NCBI GenBank assembly: GCA_019614645.1
Contig: JABWDB010000068.1
Span: forward strand, 496,001-560,000
DNA: 64,000 bases
DNA from: Stratiolaelaps scimitus
Taxonomy: Eukaryota > Arthropoda > Arachnida > Mesostigmata > Laelapidae
Direction: 5' to 3'
Positions 55,158 to 64,000 of this stretch are shown here, in pieces. The position numbers were made by a program, and so were the translations under genes. The notes beneath the pieces were generated by a model that saw only the letters and a program-made list of their open reading frames with translations, was not told the DNA's origin and did no database searches. Each line of letters begins with the position of its first letter. Within the stretch, counting starts at the first letter, position 1.

Positions 55158-55660
55158 CTATTCGTCGTGATGTGTATCAATTTCTTCGATGTCCTCGGTC
55201 GTAGTCTGGTACGCTCCATTCGTATTAGGTCCGGTAATCTCAATCCGCTGGTACCCTTTTCGCGCCAGAGCAACAGCCGAGTATATTCCGCACAATACTA
55301 TTGCTGTTGCGATGAATACTCCGCTCATAGCCTGCCAGATCATGCACGAGCAGTTTTTGTCAGACGGCTTGTTGTCCGGATAGTACCGTTCGCGATAGGC
55401 CTCCCAGAATTGTACCGATCCGCCTAGTGGCGGTTTATCCATTTGTAAGCATACATTGTCGTTATCTGCTTGCTCCTCGCAGTTCGGGACATTTGAACTG
55501 CACATTTTTGGGAAGTCGTTGAAATCTTTATTGTAAGCGATGTTGCATGGCATCGTCAGCATTCGGCAGTCTTCAGGACAATCACTACCGTAACTGAAAT
55601 ACGTTGGCCTGTCTGTCGCTTGTGCTACCGCCAAGAGCGTCAGCATGAGAACAGCTTGTT
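55158..55660 (-). other. Envelope-like C-terminal module of Copia G
   Basis: The last 166 or so residues of the polyprotein. Order: hydrophobic leader AVLMLTLLAVAQA, probably a signal peptide or first membrane anchor; ectodomain with eight Cys (CPEDCRMLTMPC, MCSSNVPNC, NVCLQMDKPPLGG, CSC); a W..Y....YYP segment; membrane segment GVFIATAIVLCGIYSAVALA; and a polar tail with NGAYQTTTEDIEE. Elements E and J encode the same order. In G it is fused to pol, so release would need a protease cut or signal-peptidase cleavage at VAQA. The name describes architecture only. Confidence 0.75.
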
Positions 55661-58600
55661 GCTGATTCCTGCTTCCTCCGGTAGGCGAGCCACGCGGTCT
55701 CCCGTCGAAGTGCCCTGCCTTTACTTTCGGCGGTGGTGATACTTTCGTTGTTGAATCGCCATCTTGTGATGAGTTTTCTTTTTCAATTTTGTTTATGCCG
55801 ATAGCTTCTCGGTTTTCCACGAATAGTGCCTTTTTCGGTGCCTTTGTGAGAAAATCGGCTTTTTGGTTGAGCGTATTGATGTACTCGACGTTGAGTAATC
55901 CTTTATCGCATAATTCTCGGCAGTAATATAGGCGCAGTTCCATGTGTTTGGTGCGTCTATGTAGTTGTTTTGATTGAATGATCGCGATAGTCGCTGTGTT
56001 GTCTACGAACAGCGTCGGCTTCACGGTGTATCCGATCTCGCCAAGCAATTGTTGCATCCACCTTAGCGTTTTGCCTGTTTGAACGGCAGCATGTAGCTCC
56101 GCCTCACATGTGCTGAGTGAGACTGTTGATTGAAGATTTGATTTCCATGCGACTGTGCAACCATCGAGTTGTATAATCTCGCCTGTGATGCTTCTTCGTG
56201 TGGTTATGTCGGTGGCCCAGTCAGCGTCACTGTAGCCATTCAGAATAGGCTCGGTAGACCTCGTTTCGTTTGCCTTGAAGATCAGTCCGTAGTCACTCGT
56301 CGCTCGCAGGTAGCGAAGAACGCGAAGTGCCAATCCCCACACATGTTTTGTGCACTTCTCTAGGTATCTTGACAAATGACTTACGACATAGCTTAAGTCG
56401 GGTCTGCTCACGGCTGAGAGGAAAAGCAGAGCCCCCACTAAGTTTCTGAGTGGGTACTCCATGTGCTTCTCCTGGTTTTCGCCCTCTTGCGTCTTCGGGA
56501 ATAGGCACCCTTGGTCGGCTGGCGTAGCTGATGGGCGAGCCTCGGACATTCCGTAACGTTTTAGCAATTCGTATACGTATGCTTGTTGTGATATAGTGAT
56601 TGCGTAGTCCGGGTGCACTACTATCTCCATCCCCAAGAAATAGTTTAGTGGTTGCGTTTTTATTTCGAAGTGTTTTCGTAGATCGCTTAGAAGCTTTTCG
56701 ATGTTTTCCTCCTTCTCGCAGCACAAACACATGTCATCTACGAAGGAGCAGAGCAGCGTGAGACCATTTTCTCTGGAGAAGTAGAAACTTGTATCCGCAC
56801 GACTGCTCTTTAGGCCCGCTTGAGTTAATGCTTCTTTTAGCTTCTTCGCAAAACAATGTCCTGACTGATGAAGCCCGTATATGGCTTTCTTCAGGCGGCA
56901 GTAGCGACCACTGCCATCTTCGAAACCTTCTGGCTGTGTTAAGTAGATTTCTTCTTTTATGGGGCTGGTGAGATATGCAGACTTAATGTCTATCTGTACT
57001 ATTTTTAACTTTTCGCGAACACACAGAGCTAGTGCTGTGCGAATCGTTTCGAAACGACTGACAGCCGCATATACTTCGTGCGGCAAATAATCTTGGTTCA
57101 CCACTTGGCTAAAGCCTCGAGCAATCCATCTTGCCTTATAATTCGATATGTTGCCGTTCGCGTCCATTTTCCTCTTGAACAGCCAACGTGTCTTTACCGG
57201 CTTGTGCCCCGGCGGGAGCGGCACCAGTTCATAAACATCGTTGTCGGCAAAAGACTGCATTTCTGCTTCCATAGCCTTTCTCCAAGAGGGGCCTTCCTCG
57301 GAACGGAGTGCCTCTTCTACGGTTGTTGGTTCGGTTAGATGCACCATGTACCTAGCCGGTTGGCGTATATTTTCTCTCTTTCGTAGCTGTCGCTTCTCAT
57401 TTTCTTCGCTTTCGTTTGGTTTTAGTTCGCTATCTTCTTCATCTGTGTCTCCGTTTGAGACTGGTTGATGAGAGGCGCCTTTCTTTTCTCGTCTTTGCTG
57501 ATATATAGGGGGCCCCGCGTCGTGTTCGTTCGCCGGCTGCTGTGCCGACTTAGTCTGCTCGGTGTTCTGTCCTGTCGGAGCCTCTGTCGTGTCGGGGCTG
57601 TGCTCCGAAGATTGTAATGGGGGTTCATTTCTTGTAACTGCTGGTTGCTGAAGATGGGGCACGACGCTCTTTCGTTCGAAGATTACATCGCTCGATCTGA
57701 TGACTTTTCGCTCTTCAGGTAGATATATTCTATATCCAGTTATGCGTTCCTGAAAACCGATCAGGATGCCGTTGAGCGCCTTGGAATCTAGCTTGTTTCG
57801 ACCAGGCTTTAGGTTAAGTACATAACACTTTGAGCCGATTGCGTGAATCTTGGATAAATGGGCCTTCGTCCCGTAGATCATCTCAAAGGGGGTTTTTCCA
57901 GTAGCTTTAACGATCGTCGTCATGTTCATCAGCGTGCATACGCTAGAAAGAACTTCTCCCCAGAGGAACTTTGGTAAGGCGTTGTCTATGAGTATTGCTC
58001 TTGTCAGTTCCGTGAGGTCACGATTCGCTTTTTCGGATATTCCGTTGATTCGAGGCTGCCTGGGGTTTGATGTTAAGAGTTCTGCTCCGACATTCGCTAG
58101 TATACGCCGCACCTCTGCGTTTTGGAATTCCCTGTCTTCGTCAGCCATTAGTGTCCTGACGGGCTTGCCGGTCTGTGTTTGGAACCACTTGACGTAGTCT
58201 TTGATGTACCCGGCTGCTTCAGACTTATCTTTTAAGAAGTACACTCGCTTAAATCGCGAGTACTCGTCTGTAATGCACATGAAGTATGTTTTCCCTCCGA
58301 GACTCGCAGTCTGTATTTGGCAGAGGTCCGTGTGTACTTGACCGAGTTCTTGCGCCCGCGCTTGCGTCGGCTTGCGGTGGTACGTAGCTTGATGGATTTT
58401 TGCTTTGGAGCATGAAGAGCAGTCAGTCTCGTTATTGACGAAATCTATACCCTCGTGTTTCAAGAATTCGATTAGCTTGGTCCGCCCGATGTGTCCAAAA
58501 GCTTTATGAAAATCACTCAGACTGGCTGTTTCAATATTGCTGCATTCTATTTCATCAATATCGTCCGGTTGGGGGTCGATTTGTCGGACATTGAATAGGT

Positions 58601-59933
58601 TTCCGACTCTCGTCGCTCGGACAATATCTTCTCCCTTTGTCATGATGAAGATCTCGTTGTCGACTGCGAATTTCCATCCGTTGTCAACTAATTTCGCAAA
58701 TGAGAGTAGGTTTCTTCGCATTTTAGGTACGTAAAGTATCCCTTTTGCAGCTAACCTTACTGGACCGTCGTCACCGGCCAGAGTTATAGCAATGTCCCCT
58801 GAGCCGAGTGCCTGCAGACGTTGCTTTCCGCCCAGAAACACTGGTCTGGGTGTTGTGTATGGTTTGTAACTTGTGAACACGCTGTTGTCGTTAGTGATTG
58901 ATTCGGTGGCAGCTGAGTCCATGGTCCATTCTTTTTCATTTTCTGAGTCGTTCCAAGCACTGTCGACGTTTATTGCTTCTGTGTCGTGTGCTTGATATTC
59001 CTGTTTCTGTTTCAAAGTAGGGTTCTTCTTGTAGCATTGGTTTATGGTATGTCCTTTTCGTTTACAAAAATTGCACCATTTTCCATGGCGTTCTCCGTGT
59101 CCATTTTGGAACTGGCTTTGAGGCTTCTTCCACTTTGGATTATGCTTTTGGTTGCTAGGTCCTGCTTTGCTGAACAGAGCAGTAATTTTGGACATTTCCT
59201 TTGAGTGAGTTTGTTGTGCTCGGTATGCCTCCTTTGCGATGGCATCCTTTAGGGAGTCCATATTTTCGGCTCCACTGGCGTTGTAGGCCGATTGGAAAGC
59301 ATGCCAGGATGGGGGTAGGCCTTGTAGTAACACGGCCATTCTTGTCTTCATGGTCAATATCTCTCCGCTAAGTTCCAAAGCTCTGACTAGCCCGTCGAAC
59401 TTTATGAAGTTTTCGTCTGGACCTTTTCTTGTGTCGTAGCGAAAACGCAGAAACTCACCAAAGGTGCGTTGGATTACACCCTTGCGTTTTCGTTTTGCGG
59501 CTTTATCGATTTCTGTCCATAAGTAGGAGCATTCTACGCCTTCAGGTGGCATTTCGCCGACGAACTTTACCGTCAGCTCTTGGTCAAGGGAGGTGACTAT
59601 TATTTTTAATGCGGCACGATTTGCTTTTTCCCATTTCTGGTATTTTTCTTCCTCTTCCGGAGTGAAGTCTTTCTGGCCTGGTGGCAGTACTGGACGTTCC
59701 ATGGTACTTGTCACCGCTTTCCAAGCATCTCCATTTTCTTGGAGTGCCATAATCATGAGGAATTTCCACTGCGTATAGTTTTCAAAAGTATGTACGAGAC
59801 GTACTGTACCTTCCATGGGTCTGTTGCAGGTGGCTCCGGGGGTTGATGGTATTGGCCTTGCGGTAGCCATTATGTTGAAGAACCCTTCTTCTGATCCTGA
59901 TGATAGTTCGAGTTCTTCTTCAATGTTCCACAT
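55158..59933 (-). CDS. Copia G gag-pol-envelope-like polyprotein (1,591 aa, intact)
   Basis: ATG at 59933 (MWNIEEELELS); a second Met 21 codons on (MATARPIPSTPG) resembles the usual Copia gag start. Approximate residues: gag 22-280; knuckle CNFCKRKGHTINQC near 286; protease WTMDSAATES near 337, with DSA in place of the common DSG; pre-integrase CSSCSKAKIHQATYHRKP near 505; integrase VHTDLCQIQTASLGG near 535, LMADEDREFQ near 598 and PRINGISEKANRD near 630 (D, D, E all present); RT KARWIARGFSQ near 940 and SFVDDMCLC near 1063; RNase H GYSDADWATD near 1236, STCEAELHAA near 1280 and VDNTATIAII near 1315. A linker and an extra C-terminal envelope-like module (about 1426-1591) follow in the same frame. 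Copia polyproteins normally end after RNase H. No frameshift or stop is seen. Confidence 0.95.
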   Translation of the reverse strand: MWNIEEELELSSGSEEGFFNIMATARPIPSTPGATCNRPMEGTVRLVHTFENYTQWKFLMIMALQENGDAWKAVTSTMERPVLPPGQKDFTPEEEEKYQKWEKANRAALKIIVTSLDQELTVKFVGEMPPEGVECSYLWTEIDKAAKRKRKGVIQRTFGEFLRFRYDTRKGPDENFIKFDGLVRALELSGEILTMKTRMAVLLQGLPPSWHAFQSAYNASGAENMDSLKDAIAKEAYRAQQTHSKEMSKITALFSKAGPSNQKHNPKWKKPQSQFQNGHGERHGKWCNFCKRKGHTINQCYKKNPTLKQKQEYQAHDTEAINVDSAWNDSENEKEWTMDSAATESITNDNSVFTSYKPYTTPRPVFLGGKQRLQALGSGDIAITLAGDDGPVRLAAKGILYVPKMRRNLLSFAKLVDNGWKFAVDNEIFIMTKGEDIVRATRVGNLFNVRQIDPQPDDIDEIECSNIETASLSDFHKAFGHIGRTKLIEFLKHEGIDFVNNETDCSSCSKAKIHQATYHRKPTQARAQELGQVHTDLCQIQTASLGGKTYFMCITDEYSRFKRVYFLKDKSEAAGYIKDYVKWFQTQTGKPVRTLMADEDREFQNAEVRRILANVGAELLTSNPRQPRINGISEKANRDLTELTRAILIDNALPKFLWGEVLSSVCTLMNMTTIVKATGKTPFEMIYGTKAHLSKIHAIGSKCYVLNLKPGRNKLDSKALNGILIGFQERITGYRIYLPEERKVIRSSDVIFERKSVVPHLQQPAVTRNEPPLQSSEHSPDTTEAPTGQNTEQTKSAQQPANEHDAGPPIYQQRREKKGASHQPVSNGDTDEEDSELKPNESEENEKRQLRKRENIRQPARYMVHLTEPTTVEEALRSEEGPSWRKAMEAEMQSFADNDVYELVPLPPGHKPVKTRWLFKRKMDANGNISNYKARWIARGFSQVVNQDYLPHEVYAAVSRFETIRTALALCVREKLKIVQIDIKSAYLTSPIKEEIYLTQPEGFEDGSGRYCRLKKAIYGLHQSGHCFAKKLKEALTQAGLKSSRADTSFYFSRENGLTLLCSFVDDMCLCCEKEENIEKLLSDLRKHFEIKTQPLNYFLGMEIVVHPDYAITISQQAYVYELLKRYGMSEARPSATPADQGCLFPKTQEGENQEKHMEYPLRNLVGALLFLSAVSRPDLSYVVSHLSRYLEKCTKHVWGLALRVLRYLRATSDYGLIFKANETRSTEPILNGYSDADWATDITTRRSITGEIIQLDGCTVAWKSNLQSTVSLSTCEAELHAAVQTGKTLRWMQQLLGEIGYTVKPTLFVDNTATIAIIQSKQLHRRTKHMELRLYYCRELCDKGLLNVEYINTLNQKADFLTKAPKKALFVENREAIGINKIEKENSSQDGDSTTKVSPPPKVKAGHFDGRPRGSPTGGSRNQQQAVLMLTLLAVAQATDRPTYFSYGSDCPEDCRMLTMPCNIAYNKDFNDFPKMCSSNVPNCEEQADNDNVCLQMDKPPLGGSVQFWEAYRERYYPDNKPSDKNCSCMIWQAMSGVFIATAIVLCGIYSAVALARKGYQRIEITGPNTNGAYQTTTEDIEEIDTHHDE

Positions 59934-60160
59934 TCACTGTTTTTCTTCACTCGTCTGGCAGTGGACTTTTGAGGACTTCTGGACTGGTTGCGTGAGTCTC
60001 GTGTGATGATCCTTGAGCCTCTCCTTGGGGCTACTTTGATTCTTTCACCGAGTCTCTAGTACACTGCACCGTCACTTTTGAGTCGCTGGCTTCTATAGTC
60101 TCACTTGCCAAGTTTTTGCGCTACGCTTCACCTCACACACTTCCACTTGAGAGTACAACT

Positions 60161-60177
60161 CGTGCTTGATAACGATT
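60161..60177 (-). other. Copia G primer-binding region, anticodon-arm-like
   Basis: Directly inside the 5' LTR. In element direction AATCGTTATCAAGCACG, differing from element F (GTTTCGTTATCAGCACG) by one inserted A and the first bases. The complement resembles a tRNA anticodon arm, suggesting a half-tRNA primer. Confidence 0.55.
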
Positions 60178-60522
60178 TGTGGTGATATTGAAGGTCTAGA
60201 AGTGGTTACTAGATGTAAATGAGTACACTAGCTTAGCCGTAGTTTCATGCGTGGGTAAGTAACGCATTTATTGTAGAATGAAGTACAGATATGTGGATTG
60301 TCTGTTCGCTCACTGGGGAACGTTCAGCATAGGCACCGCACAGGCACAGTCCATACATGCCCATAGGTGGCGTCTTCTCTTTTAAGAAGGTCCGGAGGAC
60401 CGCCTTTGCTTTAGACTCCTCCCAATGTTGGGAAAGGGGACATTCGGGCTCGAGTTCGTTTATATGATATGTGTATAAGTAATGTGTATATGTATTTGAG
60501 TATGCTATCATATAATTTCACA
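60178..60522 (-). repeat. Copia G 5' LTR
   Basis: 345 bases, nearly identical to 54791-55134. It ends ATTTCACA and is followed by ATATATATATA of the target. Confidence 0.93.
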
Positions 60523-60611
60523 ATATATATATATCATAAACATTTCGTCACTTTCAATATGTATTTAATAAATTGTATCTCACAGACAGATGAGATGAAT
60601 CCAGTATCTAT

Positions 60612-61103
60612 TTAATTATCTGTGTCTTCTGCTTCGCTAACAGTGTGTCTGTATGGATTATCCGGGGAGTTGATGATCACCCTATCATAGCCTCTTTGAC
60701 ACGTATATTTATATATTTTGTATACGATGGCAATCAGTATTCATATGCTTGTAAAAATGATCTGGCATATACTTATTGTCTTCCATGTAGTACATTTATC
60801 ATTTATGTGAGGTCTTGGTGTAGTTGTAGTCGGATGTATATGTTCTTCGTAATCGGGCCAGATGTTCTCTCCTCCGATCGGATCTTTGTCAGGTTGTAGA
60901 CATACTCGATTCAGGTTTGCCCTCTGTTCCCATAGAATTGGCGATTCTATACAGTAGCATGGAAATTCTTTGTTTGAGGTTTCCATAATTAAACAACTTA
61001 TACTTATTTGCATACATTGTGGATCACAATCTTGATATTTAAAGTAGCACTGTACTTGTCTAAGCCACAATATCATAAGTATCGTTCTGAGTGTCATTAC
61101 CAT
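60612..61103 (-). pseudogene. Copia J envelope-like ORF with one in-frame stop
   Basis: ATG at 61103, overlapping the last 40 or so bases of pol in another frame. Order: hydrophobic leader (LRTILMILWLRQVQC), ectodomain (YQDCDPQCMQISISC, FPCYCIESPILWEQRA, VCLQPDKDPIGGENIWPDY), stalk (HPTTTTPRPH), membrane segment, and a tail with NSPDNPYRHTVSEAED. A TGA at 60741-60743 interrupts the membrane segment; after it the same frame stays open to a TAA at 60612-60614. Total length (163 codons) matches elements E and G. One cysteine of the related fragment at 44935-45314 (GLCEQ) is Trp here (ILWEQ). A single-stop relic, or readthrough, are the alternatives. Confidence 0.7.
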
Positions 61104-61129
61104 GTTTGGTAAGTCCAGTTAAGGACCTG

Positions 61130-62045
61130 AGTTTTTGAAACTGTTCTTTCGGCAGTGGTTTTGTCAATATGTCAGCTACTTGTGATTCTGTAGGGGTGTA
61201 TTTTATGTCTCTCGTTTTTCTCTCATTTAGCTCTCGAACGAAATGAAACTTTACGTCGGTATGCTTCGTTCGCTTATGAAATTCAGGGTTTTAATTAATC
61301 TAATTGCTGATTGGTTGTCTATTTGGATGATAGGAGTTATATCGTGAGATAATTCATGGAGTAGACCTTTCAGCCATACAGATGCTTTTGCTGTTTCGGC
61401 ACTTGCTATGAATTCGCTCTCGGTGGAAGACAGTGAGACACTAGTTTGACACCTGGTTGACGCCCAGATCACCGCACCATCATTGCAGGTGATGATTTGT
61501 CCACTGGTGGAACGGCGTGTCTCCTTATCTCCTCCGAAGTCTGAGTCTGAGAATACTCCGAGCGTTATTAGTTTATTGTTTTTGTACAGAATCCCGTGTG
61601 TTTGAGTAGCTTTCAGATATCTCAATATGTTTAGTGCTGCAGACCAGAGATTCTTGGTCGGTTTGTTTAAGTATCTCGACAGGAAACTAATGGCGTATGC
61701 TGTATCGGGCCGGGTGCCCTTAGCCAGATACATCAGTGTACCAATTAGCTCTCGATAATTTGTATCAGGGATACTTTCACTTTCATCTTCTCCGAGCGTG
61801 CCTTTGTCTATTTGCGTTGCAGCTGGTTTACAATCTGACATTCCGAACTTCTTTAATATGTCGTTAATGAATTTTGTTTGCTGAACAAAGATGTCGCCGT
61901 TAGAGTTCTGGACTATTTGTATTCCAAGAAAGTACTCTAGTGATTTATGAGTTAGTTCTAATGTATGTTTTATAGACTGAAGGAATGTTTGAGCTGTTTG
62001 ATCATTGTCGGTTGCTAATATGGCGTCATCTACATATATGCACAA
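61130..62045 (-). pseudogene. Copia J RT end and RNase H
   Basis: The frame begins just after a one-base break at 62046 with MCIYVDDAILATDND (catalytic YVDD) and runs through RELIGTLMYLAKGTRPDTAY, VFSDSDFGGDKETRRSTSG, SLSSTESEFIASAETA and QIDNQSAIRLIKTLNF. A second break near 61285 moves the end (FHFVRELNERKTRDIKYTP, VADILTKPLPKEQFQKLRSL) to another frame. Otherwise well preserved. Confidence 0.85.
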
Positions 62046-62047
62046 TA

Positions 62048-62707
62048 TTATTCGGTGGTTTCCTTTCGATAAAACACGCAGGGGTCAGCTTTGCTTTGAG
62101 TTAAACCTTGTTCAAGTACTACTTGCTTTATCTTTTGGTGGAAGTTTCTTGGAGCTTGTTTTAGTCCATAGATGGCTTTGTTTAGTTTGCATACCTTGTT
62201 AGAATCTTCACTGAACCCAGGGGGTTGTGTCATGTAGATAGTTTCTTTTAGATCGGCACACAGAAAGGCCGTTTTTATATCAAACTGGTAGGGGGTTAGT
62301 TTCTCAGTAGCCGCTATACTTAGAATCGTTCTAATAGTTTCATATCTAGCTACCGGACGGAATAGTTCGTTGTAATCTATACCCATTCGTTGAGCATATC
62401 CTTTTACCACTAGTCGAGCTTTAAACCTATCAATACTTCCATTTGAGTCGGTTTTTACCTTGTATATCCATCTGCATCCTATGGGTTTACTCCCTGTGGG
62501 CAGATCAACCAGTGTCCAAACATTATGTTGTTTCATGGACATCAGCTCTTCGTTCATTGCATGTAGCCATTCTTGCTTATGAGTAGAGCTCATAGCTTCA
62601 TCAAAATTTTCTGGTACTAGCTGCTTCTTTTTCTGGGTGCATTTTTGTTGCATTGGTTTCAGAGCTGTTCTGTTCTTTCTCTTTCGTTGTGTCAACTTGT
62701 GTTGCAC
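62048..62707 (-). pseudogene. Copia J reverse transcriptase, N-terminal part
   Basis: Blocks NVWTLVDLPTGSKPIGCRWI, ARLVVKGYAQRMGIDYNELF, YQFDIKTAFLCADLKETIYM, KLNKAIYGLKQAP and SKADPCVFYRK. The frame ends one base before the YVDD block resumes, so a single indel separates the two RT parts. Confidence 0.85.
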
Positions 62708-63560
62708 ATAGAGCTGCTTTACTTGTGCTTTGATAGCCGTCTATTTCGTATGGTTTGCTTTCTAAGGTGTTGTCAGAATTAGTCGCATTGGATAGATCTA
62801 TGTTAGCATTGTGTGCGCTGTATCTGTCAGGGGGTCTTAGTTTCGATCTATCTCTTAGTGCTCGCTTCGGTTCAATGTTGTTTGATGATTCAGTGATGTG
62901 GTCTGTGGTTTTAGTTTCTTCTGAAGTTTTATCGAGGCTTTCTTTATCCTGTAATTTATTTGATTCTATAAGTGGTTCGTTTGTCTCTTCAGTCAACATT
63001 GGTCTAGTTTGATTAGTCCTGGTTGTTTTTAGTGGACTTGGATTTAGAAATTTTACGTCTTTGGTGCGTTTGACAGATTTTGTGCCAGGTACCCATATGC
63101 GGTACCCCATTCCGTCTTCACAGAATCCTACTAGTATTCCAGGAAAACTGCGGGGATCTAATTTCTTTTTTGTGACATCCTGGTTGTAGAAAAAACAGTG
63201 ACTGCCAAATGGGTGTATATTGCTTAGATATGGCTTCTTTCCTAGGATTAATTCACAAGAGGTTTTGTCACTGGTTTTTGGAGTTGTTATTGAGTTTAAG
63301 ATATCGATGCAGAAGTTGACAGCTTCTGCCCATAGTGATTTCGGTAGTTTGGAGTCAATTAGCAATGTTCTGTTAGACCAATAAGAGTGCGGTTTGACCT
63401 TTCAGCGATGCCATTTTGCATCGGTGTATAGAATGTTGAAAATGTTTGGTCCGCACCAATACTACTCAGAATCCTTTTTACTTCAGCATTATTAAATTCT
63501 CTTCCTTCATCGGAATGGAATCTAGATACATTTTGGCCAGTTTTGTTTCTGAACCAGTTG
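62601..63560 (-). pseudogene. Copia J integrase C-terminal part and linker
   Basis: 62601-63365 includes LPKSLWAEAVNFCIDIL, NIHPFGSHCFFYNQD, FPGILVGFCEDGMGYRIWVP, then an acidic/Thr-rich linker and ALRDRSKLRPPDRYS. Above 63365 the catalytic region appears in broken frames (MQNGIAERSNRT-like near 63400, RFHSDEGREFNNAEV-like near 63500). Confidence 0.82.
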
Positions 63561-63565
63561 AATTG

Positions 63566-63901
63566 CTATATACAGTTGGGTGTTTCATCTTTGGATTTCA
63601 GGAAATAGGCTTTGCGAAATTTGCTAAAGTCGGTTAAGCACAAGAAATGTTTAGCTCCACCAATTGATGTGGTTGATGGAGAACATAGGTCAGCATGGAT
63701 ATGACCTATGGACCGGGCCAAAGCTGTTAATGGTTTCGATTTGTACGATACCCTGTGTTGTTTTCCTTGGGCGCAGGAAACACATAAGTCCAGGTCGTCT
63801 TTGAAACGAATACCTGCCTTAATCAACACTTTTCTTACTTTATCTTTATTGACATGCGCTAGTATTTCGTGGGCGGCTTTCAAGCTCAGCTCCACCTGCA
63901 T
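63566..63901 (-). pseudogene. Copia J GAG-pre-integrase and integrase start
   Basis: AAHEILAHVNKDKVRKVLIK, CVSCAQGKQHRVSYKSKP (zinc Cys pair) and HADLCSPSTTSIGGAKHFLC (first catalytic Asp). A stop at 63566 separates it from the rest of the integrase. The element continues upstream past the window edge; 63902-64000 contains the end of the protease region. Confidence 0.82.
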
Positions 63902-64000
63902 ACTTTCTGCTGTAGTATGCTTGGTATAATAGCTTTTAATATGAATAAACCATTACTGCGTGCTGCAGTCAGACATATCTTATCTTTGCTTATAGCAATT

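Larger units (their letters stand above)
54791..60522 (-). mobile_element. Copia element G, young and intact, nested in element J
   Basis: LTRs of 344 and 345 bases (54791-55134 and 60178-60522) differ at only about three or four positions. One uninterrupted polyprotein frame of 1,591 codons lies between them, and purine tract and primer-binding region are in place. Flanking ATATA on both sides is consistent with a 5-bp target duplication, though the target was a TA repeat. All this indicates recent, possibly active, transposition. It inserted into the AT-rich stretch between the envelope-like and antisense ORFs of element J. Confidence 0.93.
53797..64000 (-). mobile_element. Copia element J, interrupted by element G, runs off the right edge
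   Basis: Minus-strand Copia element. Its 3' LTR is 53797-54211, its purine tract 54212-54225, and an antisense ORF lies at 54563-54763. The element continues at 60523 after the nested element G with an envelope-like ORF (60612-61103), RNase H/RT (61130-62707), integrase (62601-63560) and pre-integrase (63566-63901). Gag and the 5' LTR lie beyond 64000. It inserted into a BEL relic. Confidence 0.85.

Overview
This window looks like transposon-dense, intron-containing eukaryotic DNA, most likely from an arthropod. The evidence is an intron-bearing CLP1 gene (mRNA 3'-end processing), an R1-clade LINE, a second non-LTR element, several BEL/Pao elements and at least six Copia-type elements. I see no bacterial operons, rRNA, intact tRNA or CRISPR. 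An arachnid would fit the Copia/BEL richness, but the species cannot be fixed from the sequence alone.

Layout. 1-3.3 kb: no host gene, with a degraded Ty3/Gypsy reverse transcriptase. 3.3-9.9 kb: a large imperfect palindrome carrying two divergent copies of CLP1, plus a smaller inverted repeat built on a third piece of its 3' end. Copia fragments lie inside and next to it. 9.9-20.8 kb: a Copia RT fragment, then an old LINE split by a young BEL/Pao element with near-identical LTRs and a 5-bp target duplication. 20.8-26.6 kb: two abutting, broken Copia elements on the minus strand. 27.2-35.4 kb: a BEL remnant, then a Copia element with two LTRs. 35.3-42.5 kb: Copia and BEL scraps on the plus strand, followed by a nearly full-length R1-type LINE on the minus strand. 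43-50.2 kb: rearranged Copia pieces. 50.2-53.8 kb: a gag-like fragment and a second, truncated BEL copy. 53.8-64 kb: a Copia element on the minus strand running off the right edge, with a young, intact Copia element (54791-60522) nested in its 3' part.

The most interesting signal is a recurrent extra module at the 3' end of these Copia elements. After RNase H, several lineages encode a protein of about 160 residues with a hydrophobic leader, a Cys-rich ectodomain, a conserved VCL...P.GG...W..Y core, a Thr/Pro-rich stalk, one membrane segment and a short Tyr-containing tail. In the young element it is fused in frame to the polyprotein. In two others it overlaps the end of pol in another frame. 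Fragments occur at three more places. This is an envelope-like architecture in animal Copia elements; its function is inferred only.

A second recurrent feature is a small plus-strand (antisense) ORF between the pol/env-like module and the 3' LTR, converging on it across an AT-rich stretch. It is clearest at 29518-29790 and 54563-54763, with a weaker case at 46648-46959. The two features together suggest Copia elements with accessory genes. That idea rests on architecture and needs comparative tests.
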